Assembly: GCA_946183915.1 (NCBI GenBank)
Contig: CAMHDJ010000002.1
Location: 23,406-87,405 of the forward strand
Reading direction: 5' to 3'
From: an uncultured Bacteroidales bacterium
Lineage (GTDB): Bacteria > Bacteroidota > Bacteroidia > Bacteroidales > P3
DNA: 64,000 bases
Of this stretch, positions 47,055 to 55,894 are shown piece by piece. A program made the translations under genes and the position numbers. Position 1 is the stretch's first letter, and every line of letters starts with the position of its first letter. A model generated the notes under the pieces. It saw only the letters and a program-made list of their open reading frames with translations. It had not been told where the DNA came from and searched no databases.

Positions 47055-49991
47055 ATGACAGAAAAACAACAAACAGCGGCTGCCAAAGCCTTTGCCAAAC
47101 GTTGGTCAGGGCACGGATACGAGAAAGGAGAGACGCAGTCTTTTTGGTCTGACCTACTACACACAGTATTCGATAGTGAGAAGGCGGGAGTCGAAATCGA
47201 GTTTGAGAAACCCGTAAAGAAAGGCAAGGGCGAGACACAATACATCGACGCATACATCCCCGCCACCCGAGTGCTCATCGAGCAGAAGGGCGCAGACATC
47301 GACCTGTCCAAACACCAACAACGGAAAAACCAAATACCAGTCACCCCCTACGGTCAGGCCAAACAATATGCCGACAACCTTCCCTACTCGGAGAAACCGC
47401 GGTGGATTATTGCTTGCAACTTCCGAGAGATCTGGGTGTATGACATGGACATGATCCTTCCGCAGCCCGAGAAGATTATGCTTTCAGACCTTGGTACCGA
47501 GTGGCACCGCTTGCGGTTCTTGACCGATACAGGACGAGGTCTACAATCGAAAGAAGTTCGGGTATCAATACAGGCCGGACAACTCGTGGGGGAGATATAC
47601 GATGCACTCTACAAACAATACGCAACATCCTCCGATGAGGCACTGCGATGGCTCAACATCTTGTGTGTACGTCTGGTGTTCTGCCTATATGCCGAAGATG
47701 CCGGCATTTTCCGACGCAACCTTTTCCACGACTACCTCTTCCACTGCACTACCTCCGACTTGCGCCGTGCCATAATTGACCTGTTCAAAACCCTCGACAC
47801 CCCAGAAGAACAACGCAGCCCATACTTGGACCCGCTCCTTGCTGCTTTTCCCTACACCAATGGCGGACTCTTCGCCGAAGAGATAGAGGTGCCGCAATTC
47901 ACCGACGAAATCAAGTTCCTGCTTCTCAAACATGCCAGCAACGACTTCGACTGGAGCGAGATTTCGCCCACCATCTTCGGCGCTGTGTTTGAGAGCACCC
48001 TCAACCCCGACACGCGCCGCAGTGGGGGTATGCACTATACCAGCATCGAAAACATCCACAAGGTTATCGACCCCCTGTTTCTGGACGGTCTACGAAAGGA
48101 ACTCCACAAAGCGCTATCTGCCAGAGAGAAGAGGGCGGACAAACTGAGAGCCTTCCAGCAGCGGCTTGCGTCCCTGACCTTCCTCGACCCCGCCTGCGGC
48201 AGCGGCAACTTTCTCACCGAGACCTACCTATCGCTGCGACGTCTCGAAAACCAAGCCATCCGGGCCCTCTACGGCGAAGGAATCATCGGCTCGGTGCACA
48301 ACCCCGTGAAGGTAAGCATCGGGCAGTTCTACGGCATCGAGATCAACGATTTCGCCGTCACCGTGGCCACAACAGCTCTATGGATTAGCGAGGCTCAGAT
48401 GCTTGCCGAGACCGAGAAGATTGTGCAGCACGACATTGACTTTCTGCCGCTGCGCAGCTACACCAACATCCGCGAAGGCAACGCCCTGCGCATGGATTGG
48501 GAAACCCTCTCGCCATCCATGCCGGAGAACCTCATCTACACCGACAAACTCAACATCTACCAGACCGGCGAGGATGAAACCGTCTTCACCGTTTCCGAAC
48601 CTTCTGCGCCCTACGGCAACATGCACCAGGAACTGAACGTCGTTGCCCGCCAGGTGGAATATCGCGACATCAACGAGCTGCGCCAGCGGCCAGCGGCCCC
48701 AATCGCCTACGACTACATCATGGGCAACCCCCCGTTCGTCGGTGCCCGCATGATGAGCGAGGAGCAGAAGCGCGATGTGGTCTCCGTATTCGGCACCCGA
48801 TGGAAGAACGTGGGCAACCTCGACTATGTCTGCTGCTGGTACAAGAAGGCTGCCGACCTGATGCTCGCCAACCCGGGCACGCGTACGGCACTGGTGTCGA
48901 CCAACAGTATCACACAGGGCGAACAAGTGGCCAACCTCTGGCAACCCCTGCTGCAGCACGACCTGCACATCGACTTCGCCCACCGCACCTTCCGCTGGGA
49001 CAGCGAGTCGTCGCTCAAGGCCCATGTGCATTGCGTCATCGTCGGGTTCAGCCACTCTGACACCCGCCCCAGAATAATCTTCGATGGCGACAGCCACACC
49101 GAAGCCGCCAACATCAACGCTTACCTGATCGACGCCCCCGACATCTACGTCGGCAGCCGCCAACATCCGCTGTGCGACGTGCCCGAAATCAGCATCGGCA
49201 ACAAACCCATAGACGGCGGCAACTACCTCTTCTCACGTGAGGGAATGGAGGAGTTCATCCGCCGGGAGCCTCGATCGGCGCAGTATTTCCATCCATGGTA
49301 TGGCAGCGAAGAGTTCATCCACCAGAATCCCCGCTACTGCCTTTGGCTCGGAGACTGTACACCCGCCGAATTGCGCAGCATGCCACACTGCATGAAGCGC
49401 GTGGCAGCAGTCCGCAAACTACGACTTGAAAGCAAGAGTGCTGGAACACGCAAACTGGCCGACCGCCCTACAAGGTTTCACGTTGAGAATATGCCCCAAA
49501 GTAATTCTGTTGTTGTACCCAAAGTATCCTCTGAGAAACGTGTCTATATTCCATTGGGATTTTTGGCTCCAGAAGAACTTGTCAGCGACCTTGTTTTCCT
49601 CATCCCCGACGCCACCCTCTACCATTTCGGCGTGCTCGAAAGCAGCGTGCACATGGCATGGGTGCGGGCGGTGTGTGGACGTCTGAAAAGTGACTATCGT
49701 TATTCCAAGGACATTGTCTACAACAATTTCCCTTGGCCGTCGCCAACGGAAGAACAGAGAGCCCGAATCGGACAGACCGCGCAGGCCATCCTCGATGCCC
49801 GAGCCCTCTACCCCGACAGCTCCCTGGCCGACCTCTACGACGACCAGACCATGCCATCCGAACTGCGCAAAGCCCACCAGGACAACGACCGCGCCGTGAT
49901 GCAAGCCTATGGTTTCGACGCAAAAAGCACTACCGAAACTTCATGCGTCGCATCTCTTTTTAAATTATATAAACGACTAAGTAATAAATAG
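47055..49991 (+). CDS. Type IIG (MmeI-like) restriction-modification enzyme
   Basis: 978 residues from ATG 47055 (an upstream frame extension is antisense-like noise). N-terminal PD-(D/E)XK-like region: TQYIDAYIPATRVLIEQKGADID (~63-82). A helical spacer, then the N6-adenine methyltransferase: motif I LDPACGSGNF (~377), motif IV MGNPPFVG (~556). The C-terminal third is a target-recognition region ending NNFPWPSPTEEQR. One polypeptide can therefore cut and methylate. It is 24 bp from the preceding gene on the same strand, and with the DUF2075 gene forms a defence-like block. Confidence 0.9.
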   Translation: MTEKQQTAAAKAFAKRWSGHGYEKGETQSFWSDLLHTVFDSEKAGVEIEFEKPVKKGKGETQYIDAYIPATRVLIEQKGADIDLSKHQQRKNQIPVTPYGQAKQYADNLPYSEKPRWIIACNFREIWVYDMDMILPQPEKIMLSDLGTEWHRLRFLTDTGRGLQSKEVRVSIQAGQLVGEIYDALYKQYATSSDEALRWLNILCVRLVFCLYAEDAGIFRRNLFHDYLFHCTTSDLRRAIIDLFKTLDTPEEQRSPYLDPLLAAFPYTNGGLFAEEIEVPQFTDEIKFLLLKHASNDFDWSEISPTIFGAVFESTLNPDTRRSGGMHYTSIENIHKVIDPLFLDGLRKELHKALSAREKRADKLRAFQQRLASLTFLDPACGSGNFLTETYLSLRRLENQAIRALYGEGIIGSVHNPVKVSIGQFYGIEINDFAVTVATTALWISEAQMLAETEKIVQHDIDFLPLRSYTNIREGNALRMDWETLSPSMPENLIYTDKLNIYQTGEDETVFTVSEPSAPYGNMHQELNVVARQVEYRDINELRQRPAAPIAYDYIMGNPPFVGARMMSEEQKRDVVSVFGTRWKNVGNLDYVCCWYKKAADLMLANPGTRTALVSTNSITQGEQVANLWQPLLQHDLHIDFAHRTFRWDSESSLKAHVHCVIVGFSHSDTRPRIIFDGDSHTEAANINAYLIDAPDIYVGSRQHPLCDVPEISIGNKPIDGGNYLFSREGMEEFIRREPRSAQYFHPWYGSEEFIHQNPRYCLWLGDCTPAELRSMPHCMKRVAAVRKLRLESKSAGTRKLADRPTRFHVENMPQSNSVVVPKVSSEKRVYIPLGFLAPEELVSDLVFLIPDATLYHFGVLESSVHMAWVRAVCGRLKSDYRYSKDIVYNNFPWPSPTEEQRARIGQTAQAILDARALYPDSSLADLYDDQTMPSELRKAHQDNDRAVMQAYGFDAKSTTETSCVASLFKLYKRLSNK

Positions 49992-50004
49992 CAACTACAG
50001 CAAT

Positions 50005-51582
50005 ATGAAACGGATATTTATTCTTTTTGCCGCGATGCTGCCGCTGCTGGCGGGGGCGCAAGTGAACGACCGCGAGAGCTGCACCTCGATCATGGTGGGC
50101 AAGCGGGCTTCGACCGACGGAAGCGTCATCACGTCGCACACCTGCGACGGACGCTACCGTACCTGGATGACCATCGAGCCGGCCCAGAAGGCCGAGAAGG
50201 GCCGCAAGCACACCGTGCGCAAGGGCACCATGCACACGCGCTACAAGGACGACACCACCGGCGTGCGCGCCGTGGGCACCATCCCCATGGGCGACGCCAC
50301 CTACGCCTACCTCAACACCGCCTACCCCTGCCTCAACGACCACCAGCTGGCCATCGGCGAGACCACCTTCGGCGGTCCCGACACGTTGCGCAACCCTGCC
50401 GGCATGTTCCAGATCGAAGAGCTGGAGCGCGTGGCCCTGATGAGCTGCACCACGGCTCGCGACGCCATACGTCTCATCGGCCGTCTGGTGGCCAAGTACG
50501 GCTACGGCGACGGGGGCGAGTGCATCACCATCGCCGACCGGCGCGAGGTGTGGCAGATGGAGATCCTGGGCTGCGGCAAGGAGGCTATCGGTGGCATCTG
50601 GGCCGCCCAGCGGGTGCCCGACGACCACGTGGCCGTCAGCGCCAACATCGCCCGCATCGGCCGCCTGCAGCGCGACAACCCCGAGTACTTCATGTGTTCC
50701 GACAACATCGAGGAGGTGGCCCAGCGCCACGGCCTCTGGGACGGCAAGGGCGAGTTCCTCTTCTGGCGCGCCTTCAACGACGACTACGCCCAAGGCAAGA
50801 ACTTCCGCGAGCGCGAGTGGTTCATTCTCAATGCCCTGGCCCCCTCGCAGGGCTTCACCATGGACATGTCCGAGCTGCCCTTCAGCGTCAAGCCCGACTC
50901 GCCGGTCGACGTGACCGACGTCATGCGCTTGCTTCGCTCCACCTACGAGGGCACCGACATGGACATGACCAAGAACCTCAAGGTGGTCGTCAACCGCAAG
51001 CGCGACGACGGCAGCACCTACAAGGACACCATCACCAGCCCCGTGGCCAACCCCTGGCTCACCGGCACCATGCAGCAGACGCTCAACATGTTGGCCCCCG
51101 GTACCATCGATTTCAAGCGCACGGTCAGCGTGGCCTGGTGCAGCTACAGCTTCGTGGCGCAGCTGCGCGACTGGCTGCCCGACGCCGTGGGCGGCGTGTG
51201 CTGGATGGCGGTCGACAACCCCGGCCAGTCGCCTCGCGTGCCCATCTTCTGCGGCACCACCGAGCTGCCCGAGGCCTACGCCACCTGCGGCCAGCGCGTC
51301 TACGACCCCAAGGCCGTCCTCTGGCAGTACCGCCGCGCCAACAAGCTGGCCACCGTGGCCTGGCAGCGCACCCAGAAGCAACATATGGCCGCCGTGCTGC
51401 ACCACGAGGGCAAGGCCTTTAGCGGCCTCAAGCCCCTGGAGGACAACATCATGAAGCTCGACAACGGCAAGAAGGTCACCAAGCTCCTCAACGACTACAC
51501 CCGCCAGATCTACGACGGCACCGTGGCCGCCTGGAGCGAACTGGAGGCGCAGTACTGGCTCATGTTCGGCATGGGATTCTGA
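50005..51582 (+). CDS. Secreted C69-family dipeptidase
   Basis: 525 residues. Signal peptide MKRIFILFAAMLPLLAGAQ, then NDRESCTSIMVGKRASTDGSVITSHTCDG, where the Cys of ESCTS is the expected N-terminal nucleophile of the peptidase U34/C69 (PepD) family. GGECITIADRREVWQMEILG and SANIARIG are further family blocks. Acts on dipeptides outside the cytoplasm. A heptamer array follows its stop codon before the EamA gene. Confidence 0.92.
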   Translation: MKRIFILFAAMLPLLAGAQVNDRESCTSIMVGKRASTDGSVITSHTCDGRYRTWMTIEPAQKAEKGRKHTVRKGTMHTRYKDDTTGVRAVGTIPMGDATYAYLNTAYPCLNDHQLAIGETTFGGPDTLRNPAGMFQIEELERVALMSCTTARDAIRLIGRLVAKYGYGDGGECITIADRREVWQMEILGCGKEAIGGIWAAQRVPDDHVAVSANIARIGRLQRDNPEYFMCSDNIEEVAQRHGLWDGKGEFLFWRAFNDDYAQGKNFREREWFILNALAPSQGFTMDMSELPFSVKPDSPVDVTDVMRLLRSTYEGTDMDMTKNLKVVVNRKRDDGSTYKDTITSPVANPWLTGTMQQTLNMLAPGTIDFKRTVSVAWCSYSFVAQLRDWLPDAVGGVCWMAVDNPGQSPRVPIFCGTTELPEAYATCGQRVYDPKAVLWQYRRANKLATVAWQRTQKQHMAAVLHHEGKAFSGLKPLEDNIMKLDNGKKVTKLLNDYTRQIYDGTVAAWSELEAQYWLMFGMGF

Positions 51583-51587
51583 GGAGC

Positions 51588-51615
51588 GGAATGTGGAGAG
51601 TGGAAAGTGGAGAGT
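51588..51615. repeat. Heptamer array (GGAGAGT/GGAAAGT x4)
   Basis: GGAATGT, GGAGAGT, GGAAAGT, GGAGAGT, followed by a small inverted repeat TTGACCGCCAA. Intergenic; identical units occur inside the neighbouring EamA gene and in the anti-sigma gene. Confidence 0.85.
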
Positions 51616-51637
51616 TGACCGCCAACTGCCAACATAA

Positions 51638-52678
51638 ATGTTTCTAGGAGAAATCATAGCGCTCTTCGTCGCTGTCTCGTGGACGGTGACGGCGCTCTTC
51701 GCCGAGGTGGCGTCGAAGCGCATGGGTTCGCTGCCGCTCAACGTGGTGCGCATGACCATGTCGCTCACGCTGCTCGTCGTCACCCTCTGGCTCACCATGG
51801 GGGTGCCGTGGCCGCGCTACGCCGACGGCCCGACGTGGCTCTGGCTGCTGGTGAGCGGCGTGGTGGGCTACGTCATCGGCGACTACTGCCTGATGCAGGG
51901 CTACATCTACATCGGCTCGCGCATGGGCCAGCTCTTCATGACCCTCTCGGCCCCGACGGCGGCCCTGACGGGCTTCCTGCTGCTCGGCGAGCGCATGCGC
52001 CCCCTGGCCATCGTGGGCATGGTGGTCACCCTCTTGGGCATCGCCATGTCCATCCTCGGAAGCGGAAAGAGTAAAGATGAAAGTGGAAAGCGGAAGGAGG
52101 AGCACCGCGTCAGCCCGCCCTCCACTCACCACTCCCCGCTTTCCACTCTCCAGCTGCGCCTGCCGCGCCGCGGAGTTTTCTACGCTGCGGTAGCTGGTAT
52201 CTGCCAAGGCTTCGGCCTGGTGCTGAGCAAGATAGGTCTGCAACACTACGACGCCGCCATGGCCGCTGCCGGGGTGACGGGGAGCATGGTGCCCGAGGGT
52301 GCTGTGCTGTCGCTTCCGCTGACCATCAGCGTCCCCTTCGCTGCCACCATGATCCGTGCCACGATGGGCCTCGCAGGCTTCTTCCTGCTGCTGCGGGTGT
52401 TCCACCGCGACTGGCGCGAGCGGCTGAGCCATGCCGTCCACGACCGGCGCGCCATGTGGTGCGTGCTGGGTGCCACCGTGTTCGGACCCTTCATCGGCGT
52501 CAGCGCCTCGCTGCTGGCCACGCAGTACACCTCGGCCGGCATCGCCCAGACCCTCTTCGCCCTCACGCCGGTGCTCATCATCGCCCCCGCCGCCTGGCTC
52601 TTCCACCAGCGCGTCACCCTGCGCGAGGTGGTAGGCGCCGTGGTCAGCGTCGTCGGCGTGTGCCTCTTCTTCCTCTAG
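51638..52678 (+). CDS. EamA/DMT-family transporter with repeat-coded central linker
   Basis: 346 residues, ten hydrophobic segments in two EamA halves (residues ~1-142 and ~175-346; each ends in a motif like SAPTAALTGFLLLGERMRPLAIVGMVVTLLGI or TPVLIIAPAAWLFHQRVTLREVVGAVVSVVGV). Between them ~31 residues (SGKSKDESGKRKEEHRVSPP then STHHSPLSTLQL) are encoded by an inverted pair of heptamer arrays (52064-52155). The insertion sits in the natural inter-domain loop, so transport function is probably kept. Substrate unknown. Confidence 0.9.
   Translation: MFLGEIIALFVAVSWTVTALFAEVASKRMGSLPLNVVRMTMSLTLLVVTLWLTMGVPWPRYADGPTWLWLLVSGVVGYVIGDYCLMQGYIYIGSRMGQLFMTLSAPTAALTGFLLLGERMRPLAIVGMVVTLLGIAMSILGSGKSKDESGKRKEEHRVSPPSTHHSPLSTLQLRLPRRGVFYAAVAGICQGFGLVLSKIGLQHYDAAMAAAGVTGSMVPEGAVLSLPLTISVPFAATMIRATMGLAGFFLLLRVFHRDWRERLSHAVHDRRAMWCVLGATVFGPFIGVSASLLATQYTSAGIAQTLFALTPVLIIAPAAWLFHQRVTLREVVGAVVSVVGVCLFFL
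52064..52155. repeat. Inverted heptamer arrays inside the EamA gene
   Basis: Left arm GGAAAGA, GTAAAGA, TGAAAGT, GGAAAGC, GGAAGGA; right arm TCCACTC, ACCACTC, CCCGCTT, TCCACTC, TCCAGCT. It could form a long mRNA hairpin between the two EamA halves. The frame is kept. Confidence 0.85.
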
Positions 52679-52700
52679 TCCATTTTTCGACCCGAAAAAA

Positions 52701-52995
52701 TAGATCGTGCACGATCTAATTTCATTTTTTCACCCCTTGTTGATACCCTCGCCGCCACCCCTCCGCGGGGTGCAAAACGGGCTTCCAGGAGCATTTTTGA
52801 CCCTTGGAGGAAGTTAAAACGCAGTGAAACAGCGCACAATACGGTTTCTGGACCCTCAAAAAGCCCTATCATCTCCGCATCACCTCCGCGTTAGGTCCGC
52901 GGTAAGTCCGGGGATAGTCCGCCCGCGGGCGGACTATCCCCGGTGTAAAAGCGGTGTTCATCCGAGGGTGATAGAGATAGATCGTGCACGATCTA
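52701..52995. mobile_element. Palindrome-bounded repeat element, copy B
   Basis: TAGATCGTGCACGATCTA at both ends (52701-52718 and 52978-52995). Inside, five undecamers in register (52868-52922: ATCATCTCCGC to GGATAGTCCGC) lead into CCCGCGGG and GGACTATCCCCGG. In reverse complement these motifs follow the same order as in copy A at 19,531. No ORF. Confidence 0.55.
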
Positions 52996-53028
52996 ATTTG
53001 ATTTCGTGCCGTGCCGAAAGATTATTTT

Positions 53029-53059
53029 TTTGCCGTGTAAAAAAAAATGTTTAACTTTG
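53029..53059 (+). promoter_or_regulatory. Promoter of nagB
   Basis: TTTG (53029-53032), 19 bases, TAACTTTG (53052-53059), about 100 bp before ATG 53160. Confidence 0.7.
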
Positions 53060-53159
53060 CATTGCTAATTCAACGAGAATCGCTAACACCACTAGAGACA
53101 ACTTTTTCAGAAATAATACCGAAAACGACAACCTAAATATAAATTAAATCTTTTACAAA

Positions 53160-53978
53160 ATGCGCGTAATTATTTCGAAAGACTACGATGAGATGTCGGT
53201 TTGGGCTGCCAACTATGTGGCCAAACGGATTCTCGATTTCAATCCCACGGCGGAGCACCCCTTTGTGCTAGGTTGCCCCACCGGTAGTTCGCCCCTCGGG
53301 CTGTACCAGCACTTGGTGGAACTGAACAAGAAAGGCGTTCTGAGTTTCCAGAACGTGGTGACGTTCAACATGGACGAGTATGTCGGCCTCGATGTGAAAC
53401 ATCCGGAGAGTTACCACTCGTTCATGTGGAACAACTTCTTCAGCCACATTGACATCAAGCCCGAAAATGTGCACATCCTCGACGGCAACGCCCCCGACCT
53501 GATGGCGGAGTGTGCTCACTATGAGCAAATGATAGCCGAGGCTGGCGGCATCGACCTCTTCATGGGCGGTGTGGGCCCCGACGGACATATTGCCTTCAAC
53601 GAGCCGGGCTCGTCGCTCACCAGTCGCACTCGTGTCAAGACCCTCACTACGAACACCATCCAGGCCAACTGCCGCTTCTTCGACAACGACGAGAGCCTGG
53701 TGCCCAAGCAGGCCCTCACCGTCGGTGTGGGGACCGTCATGGATGCCCGCGAGGTGCTCATTCTCTGCAACGGCCCCAAGAAAGCCCGTGCCCTGCACCA
53801 CATGATAGAGAGCGGAGTGAACCACATGTGGACCAGCAGCATGCTGCAGATGCACCAGCACGCCACGGTGGTGTGCGACGAAGAGGCCACGGTGGAGCTG
53901 AAAATCAGCACCTACCAGTATTTCAAGGACAAACAGCGCCTGGAAAAAACCGTCGAACGTTTCGTCAACCTCTTCTAA
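53160..53978 (+). CDS. nagB: Glucosamine-6-phosphate deaminase
   Basis: Converts glucosamine-6-phosphate to fructose-6-phosphate and ammonia. 272 residues, standard length. MRVIISKDYDEMSVWAANYV, GCPTGSSPLGLY (phosphate loop), TFNMDEYVGL (catalytic Asp), GGVGPDGHIAFNEPGSS (catalytic Asp-His-Glu) are all intact. Probably co-transcribed with the DUF4954 gene 26 bp downstream. It would process amino sugars from N-glycans or mucins. Confidence 0.97.
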   Translation: MRVIISKDYDEMSVWAANYVAKRILDFNPTAEHPFVLGCPTGSSPLGLYQHLVELNKKGVLSFQNVVTFNMDEYVGLDVKHPESYHSFMWNNFFSHIDIKPENVHILDGNAPDLMAECAHYEQMIAEAGGIDLFMGGVGPDGHIAFNEPGSSLTSRTRVKTLTTNTIQANCRFFDNDESLVPKQALTVGVGTVMDAREVLILCNGPKKARALHHMIESGVNHMWTSSMLQMHQHATVVCDEEATVELKISTYQYFKDKQRLEKTVERFVNLF

Positions 53979-54004
53979 TCTTCAACCTATAGCAACGATC
54001 ACGA

Positions 54005-55801
54005 ATGAAATATAGAAACCTAACCTCGAGTGAAATAGATCAGCTCGAGCGGCTGGGCAACTGGGCCGACGACTGGTCGGCCGTGCAGGTGGCTGAGCCG
54101 TTCTGCGCGGAGTGCCTGAGGGGCAACAGCTTCGAAGGGGCGGTGCGTCTGGGCGCCATCGCGCAGGGGCGGGTGGTCCACGGCGACCTCTCGCTGCGCG
54201 AGGGCATCTACGATTCCACCCTGTCGGCGACGACGGTGGGCGACCACCCCGCCATACACCACGTGCGGATGCTCGACGGCTATACGCTGGACGACAACGT
54301 GTTGCTTTTCAACGTGGGCGAGATGACCTGCAGTTCCGACCCGACGAAGGCCGTGTGGCTGGAGCCGATGAACGAGAACGGCGGCCGTCGGCTGCTGCCG
54401 TTCAGCGGCATGACCATCGGCGACGCCTACCTCTGGGCCCGCTACCGCGGCCGCAAGGGCTTGATGGACAAGTTGGAAGCGTTCACCTACGCCGCCCTGC
54501 AGAGCCCGGAAGGGGGCTACGGCCGGGTGGGCGACTGCGCGGTGGTGAAGAACTGCCAGACGGTGCGCAACGTGGCCATCCGCTCGACGGCCGACGACCG
54601 CACTGTCGTCGACGGCTGCATCGTGCTGAGCGACGGCGTGGTGGGCACGGGCTGCACGGTGGAGCATGGCGTCATCGCCGAGCGCTTCCTGCTGGGCGAG
54701 CATGTGCACCTGGAGTTCGGCCTGCGGCTGAACGACACCGTGGTGGGCGACAATTCGACCCTGGCGCGCTGCGAGGTGGGCAACAGCATTATCTTCCCCG
54801 CCCACGAGCAGCATCATAACAACTCGTTCCTCATCGCCGGCCTCATCATGGGGCAGAGCAACATTGCCGCCGGCGGCACCATCGGCAGCAACCACAACAG
54901 TCGTACGGCCGACAACGAGCTGGCCGCCGGGCGCGGTTTCTGGCCGGGGCTCTGCTGCTCGTTCAAGCACTCGAGCCGCTTCGCCTCCTACTGTCTGCTG
55001 GCCAAGGCCGACTACCCCTCGGAGCTGGACATCCGGCTGCCCTTCGCGCTGGTGAACAACAACGTCAGCCAGAACCAGTTGGAGGTGATGCCGGCCTACT
55101 GGTGGATGTACAACATGTACGCCATGGACCGCAACAGCAAGAAGTTCGCCAGACGCGACAAGCGGGTGGTCAAGGCGCAGCACGTGGAGTTCGACAACCT
55201 GGCACCCGACACCGCCGAGGAGATCCTGCGCGGTATGGAGTTGCTGCGCGGGTGGATGGGGGCTGCGGTCGACGGCCGGGTCTGTGCCGACGGCATGGAG
55301 AACAGCAAGCGTCCCACGGTGATCCTGAAGGCTCGCGAGGGCTTGCAGGCCTACGAGGAGATGGCGGTCCACTACGCCATGAAGACCCTCGGCGAGCAGT
55401 ATGGCGATACGGTGCCGCCCGCCGCCCTCGGCGCCCAGCCGCGCTGCACGCGGTGGGTCAACGTGGGTGGGCAGCTGGTGGCGGCCGACGACATGGAGCG
55501 CCTGATGGACGACGTGGAGCAGGGCGCCATCGACAGCTGGGATGCGCTGCACCGCCGTCTCGACAGCCTCTGGGAAGCCTACCCCGCTTGCAAGCAGGCC
55601 CACGCCTACGCGGTGCTGTGTGCCCTTGCCGGGACGGAGGAGATCGACGCTGCGACGTGGCAGCGCTTCCGCCAGCGCGAGGCGGCAATCCTGCAATATA
55701 TCGAAGAGCAGAAGGTGGCCAGCCGCCGCAAGGACGACGTCAACCCCTATCGTCGCATGACCTACTGGGACGACGCCGAGCGCGAGGCGGTGCTCAGCTA
55801 G
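54005..55801 (+). CDS. DUF4954 left-handed beta-helix protein
   Basis: 598 residues. The central part (~residues 180-300) shows the hexapeptide rhythm of left-handed beta-helix proteins (VAIRSTADDRTVVDGCIVLSDGVVGTGCTVEHGVIAERFLLGEH ... GDNSTLARCEVGNSIIF), and AGLIMGQSNIAAGGTIGSNHNSR is typical of DUF4954. No signal peptide. It follows nagB in other Bacteroidales too (recalled), which suggests a link to amino-sugar or nucleotide-sugar metabolism; the exact reaction is unknown. Transferase- or scaffold-like. Confidence 0.87.
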   Translation: MKYRNLTSSEIDQLERLGNWADDWSAVQVAEPFCAECLRGNSFEGAVRLGAIAQGRVVHGDLSLREGIYDSTLSATTVGDHPAIHHVRMLDGYTLDDNVLLFNVGEMTCSSDPTKAVWLEPMNENGGRRLLPFSGMTIGDAYLWARYRGRKGLMDKLEAFTYAALQSPEGGYGRVGDCAVVKNCQTVRNVAIRSTADDRTVVDGCIVLSDGVVGTGCTVEHGVIAERFLLGEHVHLEFGLRLNDTVVGDNSTLARCEVGNSIIFPAHEQHHNNSFLIAGLIMGQSNIAAGGTIGSNHNSRTADNELAAGRGFWPGLCCSFKHSSRFASYCLLAKADYPSELDIRLPFALVNNNVSQNQLEVMPAYWWMYNMYAMDRNSKKFARRDKRVVKAQHVEFDNLAPDTAEEILRGMELLRGWMGAAVDGRVCADGMENSKRPTVILKAREGLQAYEEMAVHYAMKTLGEQYGDTVPPAALGAQPRCTRWVNVGGQLVAADDMERLMDDVEQGAIDSWDALHRRLDSLWEAYPACKQAHAYAVLCALAGTEEIDAATWQRFRQREAAILQYIEEQKVASRRKDDVNPYRRMTYWDDAEREAVLS

Positions 55802-55805
55802 TGAG

Positions 55806-55889
55806 CAGTGTTTAGTGTTCAGTGTTTAGTGTTCAGTGTTTAGTGTTTTGCTGCCACTCACTGAACATTGAACACTAAACACTGAACAC
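55806..55889. repeat. Inverted heptamer arrays between converging genes
   Basis: Left arm CAGTGTT/TAGTGTT, six units in register; right arm TGAACAT, TGAACAC, TAAACAC, TGAACAC. The arms can pair into a ~28-bp stem, so it may act as a bidirectional terminator between the DUF4954 gene and rmuC. Same family as the rsgA insertion. Confidence 0.88.
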
Positions 55890-55894
55890 TATAC

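Larger units (their letters stand above)
52679..53159. other. 481-bp gene-free region before nagB
   Basis: It contains the palindrome-bounded repeat element copy B (52,701-52,995), then the nagB promoter and a ~100-bp AT-rich leader. No coding frame with a recognisable pattern. Confidence 0.75.
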
